A stretch of DNA of 64,000 bases, from NCBI RefSeq assembly GCF_031127805.1, contig NZ_JARXHW010000009.1:1-64000 (forward strand). The letters run 5' to 3'. Numbering within the stretch: the stretch's first letter is position 1; the number at the start of each line of letters is the position of its first letter. The notes under the pieces are model-generated. The model did no database searches and was not told the origin of the DNA. It saw only the letters and a program-made list of their open reading frames with translations. Made by a program: the position numbers and the translations under genes. Positions 49,837-56,921 of this stretch are shown here, in pieces. The DNA comes from Thalassobacterium maritimum. GTDB taxonomy: Bacteria > Verrucomicrobiota > Verrucomicrobiia > Opitutales > Coraliomargaritaceae.

Positions 49837-51792
49837 TCAGTCGACGGATAGTAGTTTGAGTGCTTTTTCGTAGAGGCTGCCCTCGAACTTTTTGCACGCT
49901 TCTGCGAAGGCGTGATGTCGTTCCAGAGGGCCTTCGGGGGCGTCTTTATTTCTATTTCCAAAGAATTCGCATTCATAGATGAGGTCGGCGACCGGATCGA
50001 TGAATGGGTTATAGTAGGTGAATATGCCCCAAAATCGTGTGGCTTCACTGGCTTTAGTAGACGTGAAGATATTCTCAGTGTTACCGAGAATATCAAGAGG
50101 ATCGGCTTCCCTATCAGTGTATTCATCACTCTGATAAATTCTTAGGTGCGTGTGCTTTAGTGCTTCGATCTCTGGATGTTTCTTGAGTAACTGCTCCACT
50201 TTGTTGATGTGCTCACGCGCTTTCTTTAAGTTGGGCCATGCACTTATCACTGCATTGTATTGACAGCGTGTTTCGGCGTAAATCCAACGCGTTTTCCATT
50301 TCGCACTGTATGCGCTCTTACTCCATGGTAGGCTATTTTTCGCCCGTTTGCAGGCTGCTAGGTGTTTATCTTGAGTCTGTTGTTTTTGTATGCGTGATAA
50401 GCAGCGCCATTCGTGGACCATTCGTTGCCACAGGAGACGGTCTTTTTGATGCTCGGTGAGTGCCTTGCTTACCTGTATCAGGAACCCTGATGGTAGCTTC
50501 GCTTCGCTGAGTGCGTTGGTAAAGTTCTCAAGGCTGCATGCATTGTTGATTAGCTCGGGCCATTCGTCGCCCCAAGGAGTTTCTACACGGATAGAATCGT
50601 TTTCGTTTAGGTGAAACCACGCCCACTTTCTTCGGCGTTTAGGCGCTTCTTCAACGCACTCGCGCCACCTTTTCACGGATTTGCGCACGGTGGATGGTTT
50701 GATGCGTTGCATGAGTGCCCAGTAGCTAATGAGTGTCCCGAAGTTCTTTGGGGAATAGAACCACCACTCTTCTACTTTGTCGCGAATCGTTCCCTGTGTG
50801 AAGAAGTGGATGATGTCACGACTGAGCGGGCTATCTTGTTCTTCAATTAGCTCTGTTCTGTTCGTGTTTTTCCAATGATAAGTTTCGTGGATTCGTTGGC
50901 TGCATCTATCCGCTAATTCGATGATTTTAAATAAGATCGGGTCGTCGATCTCATCATAGTAGGTCCAGTCGGGGAGTTTGGATGAGCCGTAATTTCGGTA
51001 GCAACTCATCAGTTGAATGAGTGCGGACTCCTCATTTTCAAAGGCGATGCTGACTTGCTCAAATGCTTGCCGCCTGTTTTTATTTAGCTGTTCTAGGAGA
51101 ATGCATGCTTTGATATAGTGCAGTGCGGGGTCTTTGGGGTGATCTTCGACGCCTGCGTTTACTTGTTTATGCGCAAGCACATATGATCCCATCTTGAAGT
51201 AGATCTGTGCTTTTTCGGCGACCTTATCAGGTGCACCGTTTTGCCATTCATCGCTCTTCTCGATCTCGGAGATTTTCTCTGCTAGTTTCGCCTTCCATGA
51301 ATCGCTTGAGTTTACTTTTGCGCGGGGTGGCACTGAGCTTTCGAGGTCCTTTAGTTGATGTTCGCATGGGTCGAAGTCTTTGGGGATTACTTCCCATTGC
51401 TTTGATTCTTCTAAAATCTGCTCGATCGGCTCGACTCGCATTCGTAGCTCATACCGCCTTGCGCGTATCATATTTCCCAAGTTTTGACTTCCTTCGCTAT
51501 TGAGTGCTTTGAACACTTCACTTGGACTCATCAGTAGACCGTCCAGTCGAAGTAGGTTCTCGAAGTAGGTGAGTGCATTCTCGGAGTTCGCGAATATGAC
51601 TCCGCCATATTTCTCACCAGGGCTCTTTCTCTTTTCGGTTACAAAGTTGCTCGGGAAGTTTTTGCGCATTTTCGGATCGGCGTAGCGTGTCCTCAGGCGA
51701 CTTTCATAATATTTCTTCGCCTCTTCGCTATGATCGTGGAAGATTTGTTCGACGATACTTTTGGCGCTTTGCTCTTCTTGGGGTCTGCTCAT
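49837..51792 (-). CDS. Large alpha-helical protein of unknown function in the defence island
   Basis: A 651-aa soluble protein, not recognised. The N-terminal 130 residues are charged and may form a separate domain (YGGVIFANSENALTYFENLL, then SPSEVFKAL). A central part has TPR-like helical hairpins (KAQIYFKMGSYVLAHKQVN, DPALHYIKACILLEQL). The rest is rich in Trp, Lys, Arg and Glu. No nuclease, ATPase or membrane motif is seen. The codon and base composition is somewhat AT-richer than the flanking core genes. It lies downstream of the 49-aa gene, separated by a hairpin, and upstream of the hsdR remnant. It may be a defence component, an effector scaffold, or unrelated. Confidence 0.75.
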   Translation of the reverse strand: MSRPQEEQSAKSIVEQIFHDHSEEAKKYYESRLRTRYADPKMRKNFPSNFVTEKRKSPGEKYGGVIFANSENALTYFENLLRLDGLLMSPSEVFKALNSEGSQNLGNMIRARRYELRMRVEPIEQILEESKQWEVIPKDFDPCEHQLKDLESSVPPRAKVNSSDSWKAKLAEKISEIEKSDEWQNGAPDKVAEKAQIYFKMGSYVLAHKQVNAGVEDHPKDPALHYIKACILLEQLNKNRRQAFEQVSIAFENEESALIQLMSCYRNYGSSKLPDWTYYDEIDDPILFKIIELADRCSQRIHETYHWKNTNRTELIEEQDSPLSRDIIHFFTQGTIRDKVEEWWFYSPKNFGTLISYWALMQRIKPSTVRKSVKRWRECVEEAPKRRRKWAWFHLNENDSIRVETPWGDEWPELINNACSLENFTNALSEAKLPSGFLIQVSKALTEHQKDRLLWQRMVHEWRCLSRIQKQQTQDKHLAACKRAKNSLPWSKSAYSAKWKTRWIYAETRCQYNAVISAWPNLKKAREHINKVEQLLKKHPEIEALKHTHLRIYQSDEYTDREADPLDILGNTENIFTSTKASEATRFWGIFTYYNPFIDPVADLIYECEFFGNRNKDAPEGPLERHHAFAEACKKFEGSLYEKALKLLSVD

Positions 51793-51814
51793 ATTGGTAA
51801 ATTGTTAAAATGGT

Positions 51815-51842
51815 GAGGCTGCGGGCGATTGCCCGCAACCTC
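51815..51842 (-). terminator. GC-rich hairpin between the 49-aa and 651-aa genes
   Basis: Perfect core GCGGGC-GATT-GCCCGC flanked by GAGG and CCTC, directly after the 49-aa gene on the minus strand and followed by CATTTT. The T run is short, so it may be a partial terminator or attenuator separating the two genes. Confidence 0.55.
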
Positions 51843-51858
51843 GTATGTCGTGGTTCGC

Positions 51859-52008
51859 TTACTTCGACTTGCCGCGAGCGGCTGCACTTTGTGCGCGGGT
51901 GGCGAAGGTGCCTTTCGAGACCTTGCCTCCATTAGAGCGGGCGGCTGCCGATTGGATCGCGCTTGCGCGGGTGGGTGTCATTGCGGTGGTTTTTCCTTTA
52001 TTAGCCAT
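51859..52008 (-). CDS. 49-aa basic Ala/Ser-rich protein, SMP-like
   Basis: Short gene of 49 codons from ATG 52008. The sequence includes MTPTRASAIQSAAARSNGG, KVSKGTFATRAQ and SAAARGKSK. The repeated (R/A)xQSAAAR pattern resembles the seed-maturation-protein (SMP)-like short motif seen in some small bacterial proteins. That match is by eye only. It has no hydrophobic segment. It lies behind a 58-bp leader that is also found, diverged, in front of the adjacent 84-aa gene. An opposite-strand frame over the same bases has no such pattern. Confidence 0.65.
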   Translation of the reverse strand: MANKGKTTAMTPTRASAIQSAAARSNGGKVSKGTFATRAQSAAARGKSK

Positions 52009-52030
52009 ATTTTGTATTTTGCTTAGAAAG

Positions 52031-52088
52031 GGCGGTTTATTCCGTCCCCTCTACCCCTAGGCTTGGAGGTTCCACAAAATAATAGGCG
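52031..52088 (-). promoter_or_regulatory. 58-bp leader, copy 1 (before the 49-aa gene)
   Basis: Written on the plus strand it starts GGCGGTTTATTCCG and ends TTCCACAAAATAATAGG. It is about 70% identical to copy 2 at 52367-52424 and is in the same relative position, 22 bp upstream of a minus-strand small ORF. The conserved blocks are GGCGGTTxATTCCG, TACCC and TTCCACAAAATAAT. It could be a shared promoter, an operator or a small structured RNA. Confidence 0.6.
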
Positions 52089-52090
52089 AA

Positions 52091-52345
52091 TTAGCCGCGT
52101 TTTTTGATGATTTGGTTGTATTTTTCGTGGGTAACGACGCGTGTAATCACGAAACCGACCTGTCGGCGCTTCACTAGCATCCGTTTTCGACGACTCGGCG
52201 GGATCGAATATACGCCATTTAGGCGCTGTATCGGTTTTCCACCGAACTCGGCTGGGTGCTGTCGTTCATGTTCCACCGCTTGGGTGATTCTCTTACAGCG
52301 TTCGTCTTCGGCTTGGCTTAGGCATACGCCTACTTTGTTTCTCAT
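52091..52345 (-). CDS. Small RelE/ParE-like protein (possible toxin)
   Basis: An 84-aa basic protein with a good ribosome-binding site (AAGGAG 6 bp before the ATG). The pattern RCKRITQAVEHERQHP, then IQRLNGVYSIPPSRRKRMLV and VVTHEKYNQIIKK recalls RelE/ParE-fold toxins (helix, then strands with basic residues, ending HxxYxxx). The similarity is weak and no antitoxin is obvious unless the 71-aa gene upstream serves. It lies behind the second copy of the 58-bp leader. Confidence 0.5.
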   Translation of the reverse strand: MRNKVGVCLSQAEDERCKRITQAVEHERQHPAEFGGKPIQRLNGVYSIPPSRRKRMLVKRRQVGFVITRVVTHEKYNQIIKKRG

Positions 52346-52366
52346 TGCTGCTCCTTGGGTAATGGA

Positions 52367-52424
52367 GGCGGTTAATTCCGACCTCCTTACCCTCAGGACT
52401 CAATCTTCCACAAAATAATTAGGC
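52367..52424 (-). promoter_or_regulatory. 58-bp leader, copy 2 (before the 84-aa gene)
   Basis: Diverged duplicate of the leader at 52031-52088. On the plus strand it starts GGCGGTTAATTCCG and ends TTCCACAAAATAATTAGGC, 22 bp from the start codon of the 84-aa gene. Position and spacing match copy 1, pointing to a function in expression of the two unrelated small genes. Confidence 0.6.
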
Positions 52425-52475
52425 TATATGGGGCAGAATCGACCGAATGCGGCTATGATGTAGCCGAGAATGAAA

Positions 52476-52691
52476 TCAGCGAAACCTGTGTAACGTTTTA
52501 AAGGCAAGTCCGCTGATGCGCCCCGCAAGTTGCATACGCTTGGGGCTGGCATTGCGTAGCTCGATCATTTGATGACCGATTTGTGCCTTCTTGCTGGAAC
52601 TATCCGTTAGGAACAAATGCTTTTGTGTAGCGACGTGACCCCTGACTTGTTCGTTAACACGTCTTAGTGTCTTTTCTTCAAGGGTTTGCAT
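52476..52691 (-). CDS. 71-aa hypothetical protein
   Basis: Short basic protein (TLEEKTLRRVNEQVRGHVA, then KKAQIGHQMIELRN) with predicted helices and no recognised motif. It lies just beyond the terminal hairpin of the RT operon and before the second leader copy. No clear ribosome-binding site. It could be an antitoxin-like partner to the following gene, or spurious. Confidence 0.35.
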   Translation of the reverse strand: MQTLEEKTLRRVNEQVRGHVATQKHLFLTDSSSKKAQIGHQMIELRNASPKRMQLAGRISGLAFKTLHRFR

Positions 52692-52712
52692 TGGGTGGTT
52701 GTTGTTCGTCTG

Positions 52713-52740
52713 GTCAGAAAAACTACCCTGTTTTTCTGAC
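52713..52740 (-). terminator. Perfect 11-bp hairpin ending the RT operon
   Basis: GTCAGAAAAAC and GTTTTTCTGAC form a perfect stem around a 6-nt loop, 11 bp after the stop of the membrane-protein gene on the minus strand. The T5 in the descending arm and its position suggest a transcription end or RNA-stabilising 3' hairpin for the three-gene operon. Confidence 0.7.
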
Positions 52741-52751
52741 GGATCAAGGCT

Positions 52752-53336
52752 CTATTTCGCTACGAGAATATCAATGCTGTCAGTTGATGCCGGAGCGCTT
52801 TGGCTGACATGTTCAACTGGGGCGTCTTTGGGAGTGCTTGAATTGAAGAGTCCAAATGCACCGATGCCGATGCCAAGTATGAACAGGATGAATGATCCAA
52901 TGCCTAGATTCTTTTCTATTTCAGGATCAGGGATTCGCTCCTCATCTCGTTGATCCATCTGCTCGTAAGTCAGGTCTTCATTTAGATACTTCTTGTAGTC
53001 GCTTGTCCAACCTGCGAACAGTGCGGAGCAAGAGAGGTAAGCGAAGGCGACTAAGGTTCCAGCTAATATGATGCCTGCGGCAAAAAGTCCAAGTGCAGCT
53101 TTTGCCTGCCATCCGACATTCTCTGGCCCTAAAGCACCTACGAAACTCAGTGTTGCGACTGCACCGCCAGAGTTAAGAAACATTAGATACTTAATCGCTT
53201 CTTTCCCCCATTGCTCTTCTAGGTGGTAAAGCTGCTCCCACCTTTTGGAGATGTATTTTCCCTCTCGTTCTCGTTTTTCACTTTCCTCTTTCCAATGGAG
53301 GTAAGCTTCGTCGGTGCGTTCCGTCTCTTCGCTCAT
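52752..53336 (-). CDS. Three-helix membrane protein of the RT operon
   Basis: A 194-aa protein starting at ATG 53336, overlapping the nuclease stop by ATGA. The N-terminal about 50 residues are highly charged and helical (HWKEESEKREREGKYISKRW), followed by three hydrophobic segments near residues 52-70, 82-106 and 146-165, with a charged loop (DYKKYLNEDLTYEQMDQRDE) between the last two, and a short Ser/Ala tail. No known domain recognised. In RT- or nuclease-based defence operons such a protein often is the membrane-acting effector, but that is only inference. Confidence 0.8.
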   Translation of the reverse strand: MSEETERTDEAYLHWKEESEKREREGKYISKRWEQLYHLEEQWGKEAIKYLMFLNSGGAVATLSFVGALGPENVGWQAKAALGLFAAGIILAGTLVAFAYLSCSALFAGWTSDYKKYLNEDLTYEQMDQRDEERIPDPEIEKNLGIGSFILFILGIGIGAFGLFNSSTPKDAPVEHVSQSAPASTDSIDILVAK

Positions 53337-54505
53337 GATTGCTGGCCCTTGAGCACTGTATTGATGATGTCGATCATTTGAATGAGTTCGTGTTCGAGAT
53401 CGTCCACGAAGTGGCCGAATTGGATGGCTTGGAAGGTGTCGGCATTCCAATTGCGGTGACGGCTCCAATAGTTCCATGCGGGCCAATAACCTGTTTGTTT
53501 GGAGTTTCCGTAGGTCTTGTTGAAGCTCTCTCTAAATGTGTTGCGGACGGCCTGTTCGAGTTTGCCTTGATCGCTCAGTCCAAAGATTAGATTGGAAAAG
53601 TTACTGCCTTGAAACTCGAAGCAAATGCAGAGCGGGGTCGGCCAGTTGTCTGAATGGAAGGAGGCGCTGGAATAGACTGCTCCGAAGTCATCTTCTGGGC
53701 CGCTTAAGTGCAATTTGTGTTTCTCTGCTAAGAGAGTGAGTTTTTCTCGAAATGTGTTGAGGATGTCCCGTTTCACATCGCTCTCGGCATTACGCACCGC
53801 GAAGAACGCTTGCAGGCTTTCTGGATTTTGAAGGGCGGCGGCGGTGATTTTTTGGCTCATACGGCTGTTGGTGTTTTGGTTCGTGAGTGCCTTGATTAAG
53901 TGAATGTATTGGGTTATTGATTCGCGCACAGTTGGCACGGTGGTCGCTTCCTTACGGCAAGCTTCGAGCCAATCAATGATGTGAGTTGCGTAGGCGATGG
54001 ATTGTAGTTTATCGGGGTGTGTTTTGGCGATACTTACAGGGGGCGATCCGTCTAGGGTGAGGAATAGAATGTGTCCTTCTTTGAATGCGTTGTGATAGCG
54101 TAGGATTTGGTTTTGCTGCTCTTCGGCGTAGATCTTGTTCTCGATCATGATGCAGCCACCTTTGGCGTCGCGTAATAGAATGTCGATACGACCACCACTG
54201 GTTTTGGTGACTGGGCCGATATGATACTCTTGGTCGACTCTAGCAGTTGTCGTGTCGAAATCGGTGATTTCCAGTTGATCAATAAAGAGGTCGAGGAATG
54301 CCGCACCTTGTCCATGTGAGCCTTTCGGGTTGAGTAGCTCGGCGAGTATCGGGGAGTGAGTCTTTACTTCATAATGCCCGACACCGAGGATCTGCATCAG
54401 ATTGAAGTTGCCACCAGTCTCGCGTTCAAGTTCCGCCTCGTAGTGGCAGATCGTTTGAGTGAGTTGCAGGAGTTCGAGGGCTTTGTGTGTGGTGGAAGTG
54501 CTCAT
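53333..54505 (-). CDS. PD-(D/E)XK nuclease-superfamily protein
   Basis: A 390-aa protein of the PDDEXK_4-like type. The N-terminus has the family pattern THSPILAELLNPKGSHGQG followed by FLDLFI, then the catalytic strands SGGRIDILLRD (Asp108) and GCIMIENKIYAEEQQNQI (Glu122, Lys124 of ExK), with the Gln helix after it. The C-terminal half is helical with Trp-rich strands. The active site appears intact, so it is likely a DNase (or RNase). It is translationally coupled to the RT (ATGA) and to the membrane protein (ATGA), so the three probably act together in one process. Confidence 0.88.
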   Translation of the reverse strand: MSTSTTHKALELLQLTQTICHYEAELERETGGNFNLMQILGVGHYEVKTHSPILAELLNPKGSHGQGAAFLDLFIDQLEITDFDTTTARVDQEYHIGPVTKTSGGRIDILLRDAKGGCIMIENKIYAEEQQNQILRYHNAFKEGHILFLTLDGSPPVSIAKTHPDKLQSIAYATHIIDWLEACRKEATTVPTVRESITQYIHLIKALTNQNTNSRMSQKITAAALQNPESLQAFFAVRNAESDVKRDILNTFREKLTLLAEKHKLHLSGPEDDFGAVYSSASFHSDNWPTPLCICFEFQGSNFSNLIFGLSDQGKLEQAVRNTFRESFNKTYGNSKQTGYWPAWNYWSRHRNWNADTFQAIQFGHFVDDLEHELIQMIDIINTVLKGQQS

Positions 54506-55842
54506 TTCTTCATCTCTTCTTGAAGCTTACGCCAGTGGTTCTTCATCTGTCCCTTGATTTCGGGTGCGTTCATTCGTTTCGCCGCATCGTAGGCGTAAGT
54601 AAGGAAGTTGCCTGTGCCTTTTCGTTGGGTTCCTTTACGGTTCTTGAATCGTCCAGAGATTAGGTAGCTGTATTGTAAGTATAGCTTTCGCTTTCTGAGT
54701 GGGCTTTCGGGTAATCCTTTGCTCTGTTCAATACTATTATACTTAGCCCGAGTCTTTCGTGCTAGAGAAACGCCGCGCCTCATCTTGCTGTAATAGCGTG
54801 AGAGTGAGGATGCTCGGATCAATTTTTGTGTGCCCGAGAAAGTGAAGCCTAGGTATTGCAGCGTCTTGTTCTCTAGAGCGACATGGCTCTTGTCTGCTGG
54901 GAATTCGACTCGATGAGTCTTACCCTCATTAATATCTAACTTGAGGAGAGCGATTTGCTCCATTGCTAGGTCTTCGATACGTTGAGCTTCAGTTGGAGGC
55001 GCCACGACCATTATGTCATCGCAATAGCGTCGATATAAGCCACCGACTTGGCTGGCAGCAGCGTGCATTGCTGCATCGAACTCTAACATGTAGATGTTTG
55101 ACAGAATTGCGCTGATGGGCGTGCCTTGTGGAATGCCCCGTTTCTGTGAGATTTCGGGATTAAACTGAATCATGCCGCTGCCGCGGATCTTTTTTCTAAA
55201 TTCGTCCGCAGTGCAGATTCGTTGCCTATTCAGTGCTTTGGGCTTCGGGTTATGTGGGCTGATCGAAAACTCCTTAAAAGCCTCGGTGCGATCTACCGAA
55301 CAGAAGTTGGCGAGGCTCTTGTAAACGGAAAAGTGGTCTTTGGGGAGTCGTTGGACTCCGAGTAGGTCTTGCCAGCATGTCTTTAAGTAGTCGTGGTCTA
55401 AGCGGTCGAAAAACTTGCTAACATCCAGCCCCAAGGCGAGGCAGGGGCGTTTGACTTGGATGAAGCAGAAGACTTCTTCGGCAAAGGCGACGTTGTTCAT
55501 CTGACGCCCGGGATGTCGTCGAAATGCAGTGACTGCCTCAGTGAGTCCTCTGGTCGCCAACTCTGCTTCGTAGTAAATCGAGAGGATTTGAGCGTAGTAG
55601 GAATAGATGGCTGCATCACTATGTGCACAGATCTTAATGGGGCGCTCTTTCGGCGTTCGAGTAAAACTTCCATCGTCATTCTTCTTCACCTTAGGAGTAG
55701 TCACTGTAAAGCTGAGCAGTGGGTAGAATGCGTGACTGCCAACCTTAGCCGGATCGGTGGCTAATGCCTTCGCCTTGCTGGGAGACAATGGCAGATCAAA
55801 GTGTAGGTAGTGACGTGCTTTAAACTTATATTCAGGCAGCAC
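54502..55842 (-). CDS. Reverse transcriptase of the defence (UG/Abi-like, DRT) type
   Basis: A 446-aa RNA-dependent DNA polymerase from a GTG start with AAAGG upstream. Motifs in order: KERPIKICAHSDAAIYSYYA (about 65-84), motif A LALGLDVSKFFDRLDHDYL (Asp140), GIPQGTPISAILSNIYMLEF (about 236-255) and motif C YRRYCDDIMVV (Asp275, Asp276), then the thumb LQYLGFTFSGTQKLI. All catalytic Asps are present. It has no maturase, endonuclease or retron-type motif, so it is not an intron or retron RT by eye. Upstream is a folded leader RNA. Downstream partner genes are a nuclease and a membrane protein. It resembles defence-associated RTs; the exact class cannot be given without alignment. Confidence 0.92.
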   Translation of the reverse strand: MLPEYKFKARHYLHFDLPLSPSKAKALATDPAKVGSHAFYPLLSFTVTTPKVKKNDDGSFTRTPKERPIKICAHSDAAIYSYYAQILSIYYEAELATRGLTEAVTAFRRHPGRQMNNVAFAEEVFCFIQVKRPCLALGLDVSKFFDRLDHDYLKTCWQDLLGVQRLPKDHFSVYKSLANFCSVDRTEAFKEFSISPHNPKPKALNRQRICTADEFRKKIRGSGMIQFNPEISQKRGIPQGTPISAILSNIYMLEFDAAMHAAASQVGGLYRRYCDDIMVVAPPTEAQRIEDLAMEQIALLKLDINEGKTHRVEFPADKSHVALENKTLQYLGFTFSGTQKLIRASSLSRYYSKMRRGVSLARKTRAKYNSIEQSKGLPESPLRKRKLYLQYSYLISGRFKNRKGTQRKGTGNFLTYAYDAAKRMNAPEIKGQMKNHWRKLQEEMKK

Positions 55843-55844
55843 GT

Positions 55845-55990
55845 TGACCTTTCGTTACCCGGCTCTCAACAGGGGAGAGACCCGCTAAGCGGGCTGGGAT
55901 CAAGGTATCGGCGCATCCGTAGTCCCTCCCCCCCTGTTTGCAAACGCAGCAAGCTGCGTTGTCACTCAGCCGAAGCTGAGGCCGATGATC
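55845..55990 (-). ncRNA. Structured leader or non-coding RNA upstream of the reverse transcriptase
   Basis: Directly before the RT gene. Reading the minus strand, a hairpin CTCAGC-TTCG-GCTGAG (55965-55980, a UUCG tetraloop) is followed by AACGCAGC-TT-GCTGCGTT (55943-55960), then an 8-bp long-range stem AACAGGGG/CCCCTGTT (55931-55938 with 55868-55875). That stem encloses a G-rich segment (GGGGGGGAGGG) and a third hairpin CCCGC-TTA-GCGGG (55881-55893). Four perfect stems in about 145 bp are far more than chance and the region codes for nothing convincing. By analogy with other RT systems it could be the RT's template or cofactor RNA. Confidence 0.7.
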
Positions 55991-56208
55991 AGAATATTGT
56001 GTAATATCCTTATAACCATGAAACCTATAAATAAATATATCCTTCACAGCCTTGTTGAAATCTTGCTCACCATGATAATTAATTATCAAATCGGACTTGA
56101 CTTCATCAGTGAATCCCTCGGGTCCATTTAACCCCAAGGCAAGAATAGAAATAGTGTAAGGTTGGGGTGTAGCGCAACTCATCTTTTTACTGTTAATGAA
56201 TTATAATT

Positions 56209-56352
56209 CCCCGTTAAAGGGGCGTCGTTGGGGGCTTGCTCGAGGAGTTTACCGCGCACGGCGAGATCGAAAATGAAGCGGCGCAGGCGCGGGATGGCGT
56301 CGGTCGCTTCGGCTACTTCAGCAAAATGCTGCAGTAATTGCGGGTGATTGAT
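56209..56352 (-). pseudogene. hsdS: Type I restriction specificity subunit, N-terminal remnant
   Basis: Minus-strand segment INHPQLLQHFAEVAEATDA followed by IPRLRRFIFDLAVRGKLLEQ and PNDAP. This matches the opening of many HsdS subunits (LLxHFDxLAEAPDAIPRLRRFILDLAVRGKLVPQDPNDEPA). The family start Met is lost (ATC in that place), and the match ends after about 48 residues, leaving no target-recognition domain. With the hsdR remnant on the other side it marks an inactivated type I restriction locus. Confidence 0.75.
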
Positions 56353-56409
56353 AGCGGATGGCGAATGGGGAGGCACGGTAGGTGGGGACGTTGGGCATCG
56401 AACGCCCAA

Positions 56410-56921
56410 CTTTGAATGCTGAAAAGAGTGAAAGGTATTAAATGGATTGCCAAGCCGGATGTTGATGCCAGTGGGGAGTCAGCCCCATTTTGTCGAGTGG
56501 ATTGGGGCATGCAGGTGCTTGGGCGATGTTTCTCTTGAATCATGAGCCGGCAGTTTTTTAGACGTAGTCATAGATCGAAGAGCGAAAGCCACGGTTTGGT
56601 ATCCGAGACATCGAGCTACTCCTTTCTTTTAATTATGGCAAAAAAAGAGACGCGCCCTTGAGGTCAATCCATACAAGGTCGCCGGTGCGGCGGCGGGTTC
56701 GTAGCTGCGCTTGCTCTCGCTTTGAGGGAAGGGAATGGCGTTCTTTGTGTTGTGAGCTGACGGGCGTCTGAAGTTCGATTGACCGGCGTCCGCGAGCGGA
56801 CACGCTACTTTGTTGAGAAGTGTGGTGTCGTCGCTTGCGGCGGCGGGGATTCGTGGGCGGCACTAGCTTTCGCTTTTAGGAAAGCGTTGCAGGGGACGCG
56901 GGGTGACTCTGTCGAGTTGGA
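56410..56921. other. Gene-free stretch
   Basis: No supported gene on either strand. At its left edge GTTGGGC/GCCCAAC (56390-56410) forms a hairpin whose arm resembles the first palindrome of the 91-bp BIME unit, possibly a lone REP relic. Otherwise GC-rich low-complexity fragments only. Confidence 0.5.

Noticed and set aside
51845..52060. 71-codon plus-strand frame with a hydrophobic end
   Set aside because: It is antisense to the 49-aa SMP-like gene, which has a coherent repeated motif and a leader; only one is likely real.
55832..56182. 116-codon minus-strand frame upstream of the RT
   Set aside because: Its second half runs through the hairpins of the leader RNA and the first half has no recognisable pattern. 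The RNA explanation fits better.
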